A stretch of DNA of 64,000 nt, taken from Clavelina lepadiformis. Its lineage: Eukaryota > Chordata > Ascidiacea > Aplousobranchia > Clavelinidae. The translations under genes and the position numbers were made by a program. Of the stretch, positions 24,298 to 37,500 are shown in pieces. Under the pieces are notes generated by a model that was given only the letters and a program-made list of their open reading frames with translations, did no database searches and was not told where the DNA came from. Location: contig NC_135248.1 in assembly GCF_947623445.1 (NCBI RefSeq), positions 2,852,977-2,916,976 on the forward strand. The letters run 5' to 3'. Position 1 is the stretch's first letter. Every line of letters begins with the position of its first letter.

Positions 24298-27245
24298 TTA
24301 CACTTTCGGTTCGGGACTGGTTTTGGCAGTATCCACGCTTGAATCGCTTGGACGCTGCTCTCTTGAAGATGGCGTGATCGAGGATCCAGTTGCATCTCCG
24401 TTAACAGATGTAGAGCGAGTTTTGGTGGTCGGAGCTTTCAGCTCGTTCTTTCCTCTGCCGCTCTTGTGAACCCGGAAGGGCTTCTTCTCGGAGGCGTCTG
24501 ACTTGCTCATGGTTCTCTTCCTCGATCCTGGATAGAATTTGTCGCCGCATCCGCAGCAGTTCAAGATGTCCGCATAGAATGCCCAGGAAGCTTCTCTGAA
24601 CTCCTTGTGGAAGATGTTGTATATGATGACGTTGAGGAATCTTCCGCAGATGAGGATGTAGCTGCTGATAAAGAAAGCGATAGAGGCAGGGCCGCTGAAA
24701 CAATAACCTGGTGGACTGAAGGCAATGTACAGGAGCACAATCAGCACTGGTAGGACCGTGACCGTAAACATGACCAGGACAACGGCGACAGTGCGGCGGA
24801 AATTGCGTTCGACTTTATCAAGAGCGCTCGCTGATGGCATGCTGTGGTCACGTGCCTGACGTAATCCTTTGAGCATTCTGTTGCTTTCCATTGAGCTCAT
24901 AATCGTGAGTGTCCATGTCGCAACGAAAGGTATTCCCCACACGAATATGACGTAGACGACCGCGTGCCAGTACCTGTTTAAAAATACCGTTTTAGCGCCC
25001 TTTACCCTGTGGTGTGTGAATCAATGGATAAACATCAGTTTGTTTGTCATTGAGACAAAGTGCTAGATGTTTATACAATTAAGGTATTTTCTATTTATAA
25101 TTTCAAATGAGTAATGGCTTTAATTTTACTTACTTGAAAATATTTGGAATGGAACTCTGTTGAAATAAAATAATAATAACGTTAGAGCAAGATTTTACAA
25201 AAATCTTCAGCCTGATCACAACCGCAGCAAAAGCAAAATCTTATCAAAGTTTTTTGAAATATTTTTATCAAAAAGAAAATGAAATGAATTATTAAATCAT
25301 AATAATATACACCTACAGCAAGATTTACCGGTTTGATAACGGGAATGTATTGCATTGTGACGTAGTTGAGTCCATATTCAATGAAGTCATTAGACAAAAT
25401 GGGGAAAGCAGATACCATGATCGCAAACAACCAAATGATCAGCACTGCGACAATCGCCCTGGTTTTGGTCATGACGTCGCCGATGCGGTATTGCAAAGGC
25501 CATCTCATGGATAGAAAATTGTCGATTGCCAGAAGCAGCAGGCTAGAAAAATAAATACAATTATTTATTGCAAAATTATGTTTGAAACTGTGATCATTAA
25601 TAGTAGTTGTTTCCGTGAAACATGGGACGCGGTTAATAGTGTAATAAAAGGTTTGAATGGTCTTTCAAACGTGATTAAAGTGAAAATAACTTCAGTAACG
25701 AATCGGATATTTATCATAACTTTCCCAGCGAAAACTTTTTTAATCGTCACATGACTGTTTTGCGGTTGGTGGCACACAGAGGCGGGCATTTTACGTAAAG
25801 ATCCGATATGCAATTACTTATAAGCTTATCTGTCTAAATTGGGATCGGGTTTAATTGTAAAGTATAAATAGTATACGGCTTAACGATTCATTTTGCAGAT
25901 TCATTCTTGTTATTGTAACGACTAACGCGTCTTTGTTGTGAATGCTGTAAACGCTTCCTTTAACTCTTAAAACAGTGCGCCAGTGCCACGAAGTCGTGCT
26001 TTGAATACTGACCTGTACACTGCAGCCACTGAGCTCAAAATCCCTGCAATACCACAGACTACCGCAGTTGCTGTGTATCTTGACATGATACTGGAAAGCG
26101 GAAAGGGTTCTACGTCACTGTACGAAATCTCGTTGAAAATGTTATAAATGGCGGATGGCAACACAATGGCTCCGGCGACAAGATCTAAAATAAAATCACA
26201 CTTTTCGTTATAGTTTCATATACTAATAAACTATAATGCATGTAATACGTCACTAACACGAGTTGCGTGTACTGTATCTTAAACAGCTAATTTTGATAAG
26301 CGTGTCTTGGTCGATAATATCACAGGTAACTATATCACACAGACCAAGCAAGTTTCAAAATCAAAACTGGTTCAAATGCTCACCTGCTGCGGCCAGAGAT
26401 AACTTAAAGCAACCGTTCGGTCTCCTCAGTGACTTTGTTCGAAGAGTGACGACAATAATTAGCAGGTTGCACAAGACAATTATTACGCACAAAATAATTG
26501 TCAAGGCGGCAATGAACGAAGCGACCGGTCTGTCGCAGTGGACAACCAGATCTATGGTGCGGTTTTCCTCAGAGATGTACTGCACAGTGCAAGCCGGAAA
26601 AGCACCACACGTTGTGTTTAACAACTCCTCGGGCAAAGCTCGGAACGGTCCCAGGGTTACCGTGCTCGTGGTGTCATTCATCAGCATTTCTGTAGCGTTT
26701 TTGCCAACTGGCGGCACTCCTGCAAAAATAACAAGTTTAAAAAAATACCCAACCTGAAAGTTATACTTACAACTACACTGGAAGTAAATGATCTAAGGCA
26801 TGCGAGATCATAAAAGCGTCAAACTGAGATCGCATCTCACTGGTGGTCGCTGTGGTCATCTGCATCTTTTTCATTTCTGCGATGATCCTTAAAAGTTCCT
26901 CTTCACCTGCTTGATTGGTGAGGAGAAAAAGATTTCTCTGATCTAAACCACTTTCGACCTAAAAATAGTCATTTCATTGCCATACACGTCAATCAGAATC
27001 AACAAATTGTGTCCATGTTGGCCACGTAAAATGCCTGCGAGCTGTACTTTTAACTTGGTAAAATTTCTGTCGGTTTTAACAAGTATTACAAAGAATGTTT
27101 GTAAATATTATCATTTATTGGCTCTATGTAACCGACAGAAAATGTATAAGATTATATTTGTTCTATAATCTACCTCATTTTCCGTTGTTTGTCCGGTTAT
27201 TCTTCCAGCGAAGATAAAGATACAAACTATAACTACAGGCAACAT
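24298..27245 (-). CDS. seven-transmembrane receptor A, degenerate class A GPCR, 536 aa
   Basis: Exons in transcription order: 27174-27245, 26841-26958, 26384-26719, 26013-26184, 25329-25542, 25134-25156 (23 nt), 24298-24973. Phases are consistent and the stop is TAA. Signal peptide MLPVVIVCIFIFAG. The ectodomain is about 125 residues with N-glycosylation sequons (N71, N78, N98, N116) and Cys101, Cys107, Cys125. Class A landmarks present: N1.50 in VLCNLLIIVVTLR, D2.50 in LSLAAADLVAG, W4.50, P5.50 in WGIPFVATW and P6.50. Class A landmarks lost: the DRY motif is D-N-F (AIDNFLSMRWPLQYR), W6.48 is Val, and NPxxY is NVIIY. TM3 cysteine spacing is atypical and the second extracellular loop has no cysteine. 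The juxtamembrane tail has a CCGC cluster that may be palmitoylated, then a Ser/Thr-rich end. It is a tandem paralogue of receptor B. Ligand and coupling are unknown. At 26841 I used the in-phase GTGAGA donor because reading further meets a TAG. Confidence 0.85.
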
Positions 27246-29052
27246 TCTGTTGCAAAGTTTTTCCACTTTTCTTGCTGTTGGCGTTTGTAAAAACAGGGCA
27301 AATGTTAATTACGTATTAGTCTGAGAACCAAATTTAAAAAATTTTAATTTTCTTTCAAATGTTTGATTAAAAATACCTGGGGCACTAAACAAGCCATTTA
27401 CTCATTTAAACCTCGCTACAACGCGCCACCTTTGATGATTTGCACTGATACTGCAACCTATTCGACAGCTAGCTATGAACTACAAGTCTGTCCAGTAGCC
27501 GGAGAGTCCATTCAACTGATAATGCACCGCCCGTTTTTCACCAGTAACAGTTCTACCTAATTGCGTAATTCTTTTTTAGGTAGTTGACCTACTGTATGTG
27601 TCAGCTCTTTCCAAATGCTTAGTTCGCTTTAACTGAACTCGCTTAAAGATCGTTGTATTAATTTTGAAAACGTGATCTGATGACGTCAGCCAAAAACTAC
27701 GCCTAACGGAAGTGCTGACGTATGCTCCTGCGTTTTGCTAAACTTTAGCATTTAATTGGAAACGACAAAGAAATAATAGCATAAAATTTCTTAGCAAACA
27801 TCATGCTTTGCTCAATTTAGGTCAATATTTTTGCAACTCGAATGCTATATATCTAAAAATTAGGAATGAAAACAACGTTTTTCCATGGTAGCCAAGTGTT
27901 AGAATTCCGAGAATGTCACAGACCAACCAGTTTTTGTCTGTCGGACGTGAAAATTGCATGCAGTGACCCTAACCACTAATTAAAAGTATAGACGGGAAAT
28001 GACGAAACAAATTGACCAAGATACCGCTTTCTACGCAGATTTCATGACGTTTGTTTGACGTAATGTTGCTATCTTTACTGGCAAACAAAGCAGAAAACAC
28101 AGTATTCAACACGATAATTTAGACTGAATTGCGTAAATGGATAGAACTTTCACCATTTTTCCGTGAAACCGGCTGGAATCATATAAGGAAATATATGTGC
28201 ACTTCAAAATATCTGATGAATATAGTTTCACGGTAATTAAGGCCACGCACGCTTAGTCATACTTCGCAATAGAAACGTTTTTAATAGATTTCACCACTTG
28301 CTAACAAAATGGAGTTGTTGATGAATTGGTCGCTATCAAAATAATGAATGTTAATTATTTGCAAATGGCGATGGAAACTTTTGTTCCGTATATTTTTATC
28401 TCGTAGCCCGCCTGTTTTTAATTTGCATTGCGGAATTTTTGCAGACTGCATAGGAGAATTAAAACGTATCTACGGCTAGCTGTCTTATAACCACAGCTTC
28501 GAGCTTTCTTCAATAATGCAAACTCCAAAACATCTTATGTACCCACCAGCCTGTAAAATGATGAAGAGTGTCTAATAAAGTAATACATGTAGCTCCATTC
28601 CAAAGGCTAACCGCTTTAATTCCCGCCAATGATGCGGTTTGAATGCGGTGCCGTTACACAACATCACCGGAACTTAATTGGCACCTGTGTCTACAGCTTT
28701 TTGCCAATACGAACTACATAGTGCTGCGTGTTGGCTGATTGCTAATGCTACTACGTAGTAATATGCTTTGGCTTTACGAAGCTACCTTTGAACTGATCTA
28801 AAACGTAACGTCCGGCATTCAGCGTTTGTATTAAGTTTGCAGACTTGCACAAGTTCATTCATTGGACTATCCAAGACGTTTAACAAGTCAACACCCGCTT
28901 ATTGATGACACTACGCGAATTTCTATGTGTTTACGCTGTCATTACATACTGTTAAAACATGTCCTGCACATTTACAACGAACCATTTTGAATTGATCGAT
29001 ATAACCGATAAATTCGCCGATTTAAACTCCTGCTTCACATAGAAATAAGAAA

Positions 29053-29205
29053 AATATTAATATTGTAATAGAGACCAAGGGCGACCAAAATAACCCACAG
29101 CCTATCCTGCGGCCTTGTATCTTTGGAATTCGAACCGAGGTGATTTCGTTTGGTTTAATGTCCATATTAAACGCAATATCTTGCCGTTAAACTTATACGT
29201 GCTAT
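29053..29205 (-). repeat. SINE-like repeat, copy 1
   Basis: Shares ATATTAATATTGTAAT, then GACCA-CAAAATA and a CCTGCGGCC-type block, in the same order with the copy at 30172-30310. The minus strand shows a B-box-like GGTTCGAATTCC with a weak A-box-like TTTAACGGCAAG upstream, suggesting a tRNA-derived origin. Confidence 0.45.
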
Positions 29206-30171
29206 ATAAGCCAACGCGACGCCAACGATTGTCTTATAAAAACATATATATAGTTTGCCATTGTAGAAAGTGCCCCAGATTTGAAATGGACAGTTTTATT
29301 TTGAAACTAATTTTTATTAGTGAATGTTTTCAAATGCAGATTAACACCTGATAAACAAAATGAGTTTTGAGTACAGCGTAGAGAATTAGAAACCCACTTG
29401 ACAAGTGGGTCATTCATGGTAAAAGGCTCTGCCAACTTTAATCCGACGTTGCCCCAAGGACTTGTGTGCGAGACAGCACACGTCACCTGATACCATTTCA
29501 CTGCGAATACGTCACACGAGCAGCTATTGTGACTCGCCTGCAGCTGACTGTAATTTTACGACAGGACTTTAGGCGTGCTATATTTATGCCTTTTCTAAAA
29601 TTATGCATTTAAACCAGATAATTGCGGTAAGAAAGACTTTTATTAAAAAATGTTGACGTCTAAAAGACTTTTTACATGCGCAGTCATACAAGCGCCTGCA
29701 TTTAAGAACACTTTCTCGCGGCGGGTGTGAATTTAATAAATAGACTGATTCATCACAGGCTTTTGTGCATTTTGTTAAAAACAATGCGCACTGCTCTAAT
29801 CAGTTTAGTCTAAAATTCGCTTACAATGGTGCGCAAAAATAGGGTTTCCAATTTTTATATCACTATTGAACAATTTGGCAAGATCAATTTCTTTTACTTC
29901 GCTTGTTTATTGCTCATCGCCGAAAGTAACGAAAGCATATTATGTCTACACAAGCATTTAGTGGGCCTGCGCAAAGCTAAAAATATTTCAACAGCACAAA
30001 ATGCCAAAATAAAAAGGTAGGAAATATATTTCTGGGTTTTAGTACAATTGCTCAGGGCTGCATATCCTCTTAACTCACACATTTTATGGTTTTTGAACAT
30101 TTATCACCAATTCTTTTGGATCCGACGCTTTTCTAGCGCTTTAAATTCCCGTCCGTCATAAACGCAACAAA

Positions 30172-30310
30172 CATATTAATATTGTAATCGATGGTGAACA
30201 CGACCACCAAAATATTCCATTACCTGTCCCGCGGGCTTTTATAACTTTGCAATTTGATCCGTGGTAATATCTTGCAGCGCTTGTTAAATACAACTCGCAT
30301 AGAAGCTGTA
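30172..30310 (-). repeat. SINE-like repeat, copy 2
   Basis: Diverged copy of 29053-29205, about 1.1 kb away in the same orientation. The B-box region is degraded (GGATCAAATTGC on the minus strand), so it looks older or damaged. Confidence 0.4.
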
Positions 30311-31193
30311 TACTGCACATTGCTTTGTACATGAAGTTGTTGCGTTTAATGTATCGTGAAATAATAATTCTTCTTAGTATAATCACAAGTTTCATTCATA
30401 CACATTTCCGTGAAACACACGCAGCCATTGTTATGTGCAAGCAACGAGCAGCAAAACACGCACAACGTTATTAATGGTCATACCCGTTGTTCCAAAATCG
30501 TGGTGACTGAATCTTTGCTTCCCAGAAAAAAACGCAATGTTTACAGGAAAACAACTCGCGCTGTCTCGACGTCCATACTACCGGTACACTGCGACTGCTT
30601 AATGATTGTAATAAAGTACGTCATCACTTGCCCGGATGCAATGCTAAAAATCGACCAGAAATGGATCTGCTTTCGTCATTGCTTTCACGGTTTGAAATAA
30701 CGATAGTAACAGAATTACCTTAGACAAGTATTTACGTAGCTTTTTAAGCCTCACGCTTTTGTAGTTAACTGTAGAAAACCATTGACTATACGTATACAGT
30801 TTAGAAACATTCATTAATATAAGTTGGCATGAAGAACACTGCGAAATCGTGTGTGAGTTTATTTTGTGATCAAAAGCAAAATAACTCCATCGATTAATGT
30901 ATGATTTAACTGGGTTGATTCAGTATCATATTTACATACACAGCATACAGAAACATGTACAGAAGTTGGAAGAACATGACAAGTGCGATCAGAACAGAAA
31001 TAAAACAGAAAATTAACGCGTTGTATAAAACCCACACACAGCTATATTGAATAACTAGAACTCCACAGCAATGGCTACCATCAATCATTGTCGTCACAGT
31101 CTACACGTGGACAATTTTCAAGCAAAGCGCGCCTAAATAACGTTATTGACGTTGAGGCGAGCGCCCGTGAATGATGTTTGTAAGAAAAACACA

Positions 31194-34100
31194 TCATGTT
31201 GTTTCCTTTGTACTTTTGAACACTGAATTACAACTCGACATTCTCTCTGCTCTGGGTCTTTGCGAGTCGGCGCTCGAGTTACTGATTCGTCCTGATGTCG
31301 GAGAATGGGGTCCCGCGAATCCGCTGTTTTTAAACGACGGGAGACTGGCGGTTCGGACCGACGTTGTTGACTTCCTTGAAGTTAGTTTACTTTTCCAAGA
31401 CGTAATTGTCTCTCGGGACCGGAAGGTGCCTCCGATCTTGCGAGAAGTCCTGGATTTGGTCGACATGTGGCGGGTTGCTTTGTCGTTGCAAGTGATGCAA
31501 AGGAAGAAATCGTCAAAGAACTTCTTAAAAGCTTCCCGGAACTGCTTGTTGAAGATGTTGTAGACGATGACGTTCAAGAACCTGCCACACATGAGCACGT
31601 AGGTCGTGATGAAGAAAGCAAGAGTGACTGCGTTACTTCTACAAACTCCCACGGGCGCTGAGACCAAGTAGACCAAAGTCACGAACACAGGCAAAATGGT
31701 CAAAGTGAAAAGAACCAAAACCACGGACACAGTTCGGTGAAAATCTTGTTCGATCTTATCCAGGGCATTTGTCGACCTGATGCTGTGTCTCCTGGCTAGC
31801 CGCATCTCGCCCAGCATCTTACGACTTTGTACTAAAGTGATAACGGTCAGTACCCAAGTGGCCACAAATGGAACTCCCCAAACGAACACAGCATACAAGA
31901 TCGCCAGCCAGTAGCTTAAAACCAAAGTAGCTGCTGTTAGCCTGGTGCAGTTGAAAACGATAAACGATGCAATTAATCAATGCGTAATACAATAGAACAG
32001 AAAATTATCAAACAAGGTTTTGTTTCACTGAATAAAGATGACTCACCCACTGATGGCGCTATCTTGTGTACTCTGAAAACAAAACACACATAAGATGATA
32101 TAACTCGGCTCATTTTGAAAGTTCAAGCCAACCTTTTCATGACAATGCTAAATGTGACATACCTGTTTGATGAAAGGAAGATACTGTAGAGTGATGTAAT
32201 TCAATCTGTACTCGATAAAATCTGTGGCGAAAATGGGAAATATGGCCACGGCTAGCGAAAACACCCAAACGACTGACACAGCGATAAGGGCCCTGGTCTT
32301 GGACATAATATCTCCCACTCGATATTTTACCGGCCACGTGATTGATAGAAAGCTGTCGATTGAAAGTAGCAGGAGGCTGCAATATAAAAAAAAATTACAG
32401 TATTTATACGTTTTCCAGACGGATATTCTGTTATTGTGGGCGAAAAAATGCAAGATCTTAACATCAATAAAACGTAAAAGGCTTGTAATATGTAACGATC
32501 ATACGAACTCGCCTCTAGGCTAATCATATGACATAGGCCTATTATGTTCGTGCAATGACGAGCTTTTATATAGGTAAGGCTGCCTACTGTAGTTCTTTGA
32601 TCGTAAAAGTCAAATTATTAAACTCAACAGAAAGTAAGTTCTGAAAAACCAATTTGTTTGGTGTTCTTTTACCTATTTACCTGTAAACTGCTGTGATTGT
32701 GGATAAAATACCGGCAATTCCGCATATTATTGCAGCTGGTGTGTTACTGTCGATACCGTTAAGCCCCGGAAGGTAAACATACAGTTGAAGATTGTCGTTT
32801 ATTTCAGTAAATATATTGTAGATGACAGATGGCAATACGACAACTCCAGCAATCATATCTACCAAAAATACAAAAGCGTTATTCGTTGAGTTTGCGGCTG
32901 AGTTTCACATCGAAAATTTTACAGAAAATTGAAATAAGTGCTGTAGTACGCTTGCTCCATTTGCAATCAACTACTCAAACGTGTTTACGACACACCAACT
33001 ATTACCTGCAACGGCCAAAGACAGCTTGAAAAAGCCACGCATTGACCTGGTCCTCAAAGTGACCATTATGATTAGCAAGTTGCTGAAGAAGACTACGACG
33101 CTTAAGATGATCGTGATTGCAACTATTAAGGTAACCAGCTGTCCATCGCAGTTGGCCAAGAACCTGATCGTCCGTTGATCTTTGAAAACTTTAATGTCGA
33201 CCGGTGTAGGTGTGCAAGCAGGAAAAACGCCACATGTTGCGAAATCGAAATCCTGCTGCGCCGGTGCGGAACCGGGTGTGTCCAACGTGAAGAGTGAAGT
33301 CTCATGGACTGTAGGAGCAGCGGTTGCTGTTGTATTTTGTATCGCTGCCAACACAATTTTGTCAAATAAATATTCACACAGGCTACCAATTAGTTTGTAC
33401 TTAATAGTATACAATGTTCGCAATCGAAAACTACGCAAAAATCTGGCCGGAAATAATTAAAATTAAAGTTTTGCATTCACCCATAGCATACTCATTTCAA
33501 AAGCAGGCTTGTTTACCAGGTCAGTTACAGCAATTTCATAAGAAAACATAAAAATTGCTGCTGATATTGCGAAAGGAGTTCAGTATTGATAGAATTAGGG
33601 TGAACAAGTTTCCAGCTAAATGAGCTTATGACGGCGAGGGCGTATGCGACTGTCAACACCAAGGCCAAATTTTATTGAAATGACTTATCATGATGGAGGT
33701 TGAAACCAGATCTAACCGGAATGTACCTGTTTGATTGATAGTTTCCGGAAAAACTGGTTGATCTTCCAAGAGGGTGTTCTTGTATGTGCTTAAATCCGTG
33801 TAATTGTTTGAAATTGTTCGTACTGTAGTGTGGTCAATAAAAGCAGTTGTAGAATCATAACCCGTAGTTGAGCTCATAGTGGTGGCGCCAGTAGCAGCAG
33901 TAGTTGTGGCAATGTCAGATTGACCTCCTTCAAATCTTTCCAAATCAAAATTTTGACCTAAGGATAGAAGCATCAGCAGCCCCTCAAAGCTAGTTTCTGG
34001 CGTTTCCAATCCGAAAAAGTTTCTCTGCAACGGACAATTTTTGAACTACTTTAATTATGTAACTGCATTGTATTTACATAAAATGTGTAAAAATACTTCT

Positions 34101-34515
34101 AGAAAACATCTCGTGTGGTATATTATACATGCAGTAGACTGATTTACAATCTTTACTAACTCCAATTCTAAAACAGTCTACATAGATTGATACATATATT
34201 TTTAACTAAACTTACAGCAGTGCCGTTTCCGCCGGCATACGTGGTGTATGATCCAGCAGCGTCAAACGAATTAGTGTGGTCATTCAAACTGTCCAAGTAG
34301 TGATTTAGTAGGTACCAGCTGCACTTAAAATCCGTCCGGCATCTGTTTGTAACAACTTTCCCAACGTCGTCCGGAACTATAACTAAAATCTTTTCTATGA
34401 CATCATTGAGTGCAGTGTTGTCTGTGCCATTATTAGCGTTCAGGTTTGCCAAACATATCGTGGGTAGGAATAGGCAGAAAAAATACAATAAAATACGATT
34501 ATTCTGACACAACAT
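31194..34515 (-). CDS. seven-transmembrane receptor B, degenerate class A GPCR, 691 aa
   Basis: Exons in transcription order: 34216-34515, 33727-34024, 33006-33344, 32681-32858, 32163-32376, 32047-32072 (26 nt), 31194-31914. All phases match receptor A. The start chosen is ATG 34515 because it begins a signal peptide (MLCQNNRILLYFFCLFLPT); an in-frame ATG at 34566 would precede it. The ectodomain is about 265 residues and includes a Thr/Ser-rich mucin-like stretch (IATTTAATGATTMSSTTG) absent from A. Cys237, Cys243 and Cys265 match the A cysteines in a TCGxFPAC...C pattern. Landmarks kept: N1.50, D2.50, W4.50, P5.50 and P6.50. Landmarks changed: DRY is D-S-F (SIDSFLSITWPVKYR), W6.48 is Ile, and NPxxY is NVIVY. 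The cytoplasmic tail is long and Ser/Arg-rich. It is clearly a tandem duplicate of receptor A. No orthologue outside tunicates comes to mind. Confidence 0.85.
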
Positions 34516-37500
34516 TTTCAGCTGTTTTCCTTTTGGATAAATTAAACAATCGAAAAAAGATAACATCAGTTTTTGGTAGTTTTATGAGCTAGTAATTTTT
34601 CACAGTTGACTTTATAGTGAGTGTAGTGATATATGACAACTTAATATTATCTTCCTATTTTCAAACACAATTACTAGGCCTAGCTTAGACTCGCCTTTGC
34701 TTTCACCTTTACTTTTCCTAAAATTTCGATTAAGTTAAAATTGAATTTTTTCTCTCCACCATTTAGTTAAAACTTATCTTTAGACTAGCGTATATTTTAT
34801 CGTTTTAATGTAAAGTAAATCCAGGTCCATCTCAGCATTTAGGAACTGACGCTATGAAGGTAGAAAATATTTCATTCAAGCTTGAGCTTTGCCAACGCAG
34901 AGACCTCTTAAAACTGACTGCCTGTGTTTGTCTGTGCATGTCTGATTTTTCACGAAAAATAGGAAAAACGTGCATCGATTTACCTCGTCACATCGTGAAT
35001 GTCTGAACCCATACAGCAGGTTTCTACAAACGCTGAAAAAGGGGTCCAAGAGAAGTTTCTCTCGTCTTGTTCCTTGTGGATTGACCTATGATGATCTCTA
35101 CGCTAAGACATATTTGTAACAAAGGATTCGCTTCGCATAGATCGGCGACAGGCTAAACTTCCGTTGCCTTTTTAGATTCATGGTATGAGTAAAGCGTAAG
35201 AAGCACGTCATTCCAAAAAACTATGACGTAGGGATGGCATGTCAAGAAACCTTTTCTTACATGCAGGCCTTCACGTAGGCCTCATGACGCTGACTATTTC
35301 TGTCTCAAGAAAAAAGACTGTCCGCTTTATTTTTTCCAAGAAAAAAACTGAACACACGTTTTGAAACAAAATAAACTTCAAAAACCTAACCATACATCAC
35401 CACACTCGCTGAAAGAGAAATTATCGTCGATCAGGCGTCAAACATGCTGTAGTGTCAAGTCCACCTTGTTCTACCAGCATCAAAGAGCCAATAATGATTC
35501 AACTCATACGAGAGCGACCGCGCAAGACTCACGCTTGTACGCTTTGCCCCGGGCATACCGCAAGTTTTCTTTTATTGAAGAACAACCTTTTAGTCTAATC
35601 ATGTCTCTCGTACATACAATGTCATAACTGCCATCAACTAGTACATCAACAAAACTGACAACAAGAATTTTGGTTTAGTCTAATTTGAAATAATTGGAAC
35701 TTTTGTGCGCGTGGAGGCCAAGGGTAATGCCATACCGGTTTGAAGTGTTCGCCGTTTGTAGAATTTGTATATTTACAGTAGATTTGCACCAAAGATAAAA
35801 AAGTTTGAGTAAACTTGCAGCGTTTTAATCTGCATAAAACCCTCTTGTAAATCTAAATTTAGTTCGCGCATTTTTTTCCATCAGATGAGAACCTATACCT
35901 GACGACACCAAGATCACGTGCATTTAATTTGGGCAAGTTATTTCTGTGCAAAGTAGACATCAAATTTTATTTCTTGTAATTCTATACTTAAAGCCTATTG
36001 CGATTTTGTGCTGCCACTTTATACAGTCATATAAGTGGTTTAAGTCACTTTATGTTGCTGTACGTGTTTTAAAAGTCTTTTACTAACATCGTCTCATATC
36101 TTTGCTGTTTGACGTAAATACAAAACGATTTTGTACACATAATTAAAGGTAGTTATACACCATCTTGATGACAAGGGATCAAAATCAAAAGCAAAGTTCA
36201 AAGGAACTTTTGGTATGACTTGTTCACGTGACTTGTGCCCAATTACGGACCCGTTTGAAATTGAATACAATTCAAAAAATCGAATCGAGATCGTAATGTT
36301 TTTGGAAGATACTAACCATTTTGGAAAATAACAGCTTTCGTTGCAGGTTGCCTAAAGTATTCAAGAATTAATTGTGAGTAACCGCATGAACCTCCATTGG
36401 CTGTATTTGTGGTGATAAAGTTAATTTGATTTTACGAAAATTATCCCACATTTTAATTTAAATTTAATTTCATTTTACTTTTAATTTCTCACTTCCCACA
36501 TGAATACTTCAATAGTTAACCGTGGCAAATCGTTCGTCCAGGGGCAGCAAGACAAGATTCTCTGTAATTTTACAATAAACTAGAACATTAGATGTTTTCC
36601 CTCCAAACATCAATGTTGTCGTTGATCAATTCACTGTATTCAGCATAGACCCAGCAGTCTCTCAGAACTGCGGTCATAGACAGAGTTTATAAGTGACCCA
36701 AATTGTACAATCAACCTCTAATTTCTATGCCACATCATAGACGTTTACAAACTGGTCGTTGCAAGCTAACCGGTAATTTCGTGTTAGACTTGGCACACTG
36801 TTTGCATAATAATAGACGAACGACAATTTCCTCAAACGCGTTTTACATGTAATAGTTTACCACACGAATTGATTTAGAAAAAACAACGCTTATTTCATTT
36901 CAATGTGTGAAGACCAAATTAAAGCTACATTTAGTGTATAGGAATATTGTACTGGAATATCTACTTCACATACAAACCGCTGTTGGGCTAAATTGCCAGA
37001 TTTTCCAAAAGCTACTTCAACTGAAACGAAATAAATCTGTATAATGACATTTAGCTAACTTTTCTACAGGTACTTTAATTTCAACAACCTCAAGGCCGAA
37101 ACGTGGGCCGAAGTATTTAATAATGTCTTTAACCTCATGTCACGACATTACATGACGGTACTTTTCCTTACATCGAAACCATAAAATACAACGTGGAAAA
37201 TTTCCTCACGAATCGCCGTTGCTTGGTGTAACTTTGGCAAACCATAAACGATTTGAAGATCAGCGAATATTACGCCAACATATAAAAAACACCTGCTGAA
37301 ACTTAAATCTATTTGTAAACCATTACACATTAACGCTGTTTTGATCTTAACCGCATAAGAGGTACAATCCACTGATTGCGAAATCGTGTTGGATTTGCGG
37401 ATAATTAAGTTATACATCCACAAGAAATTTCAAACTTGCGTTAGGACACCGCTTTGGAAAACAAGGGACATATTTCTACATACCGCACGCTGTTTTTCGA

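Larger units (their letters stand above)
27246..31193. other. intergenic region between the two receptor genes
   Basis: Contains the upstream region of receptor A and the downstream region of receptor B. I see no exon. It holds a pair of diverged SINE-like repeats (29053-29205, 30172-30310). There is also a 9-bp hairpin, ACCCACTTG-A-CAAGTGGGT, at 29392-29410. Confidence 0.55.

Noticed and set aside
26772-26958. Receptor A exon 2 running to 26772 with an in-frame TAG (broken gene)
   Set aside because: An earlier GTGAGA donor at 26840 gives the phase required by the next exon and avoids the TAG, matching the layout of receptor B.
35361-35627. Plus-strand open frame of 88 codons in the 34.5-39.4 kb gap
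   Set aside because: No signal peptide, no splice partners, and low-complexity basic composition. Likely chance.
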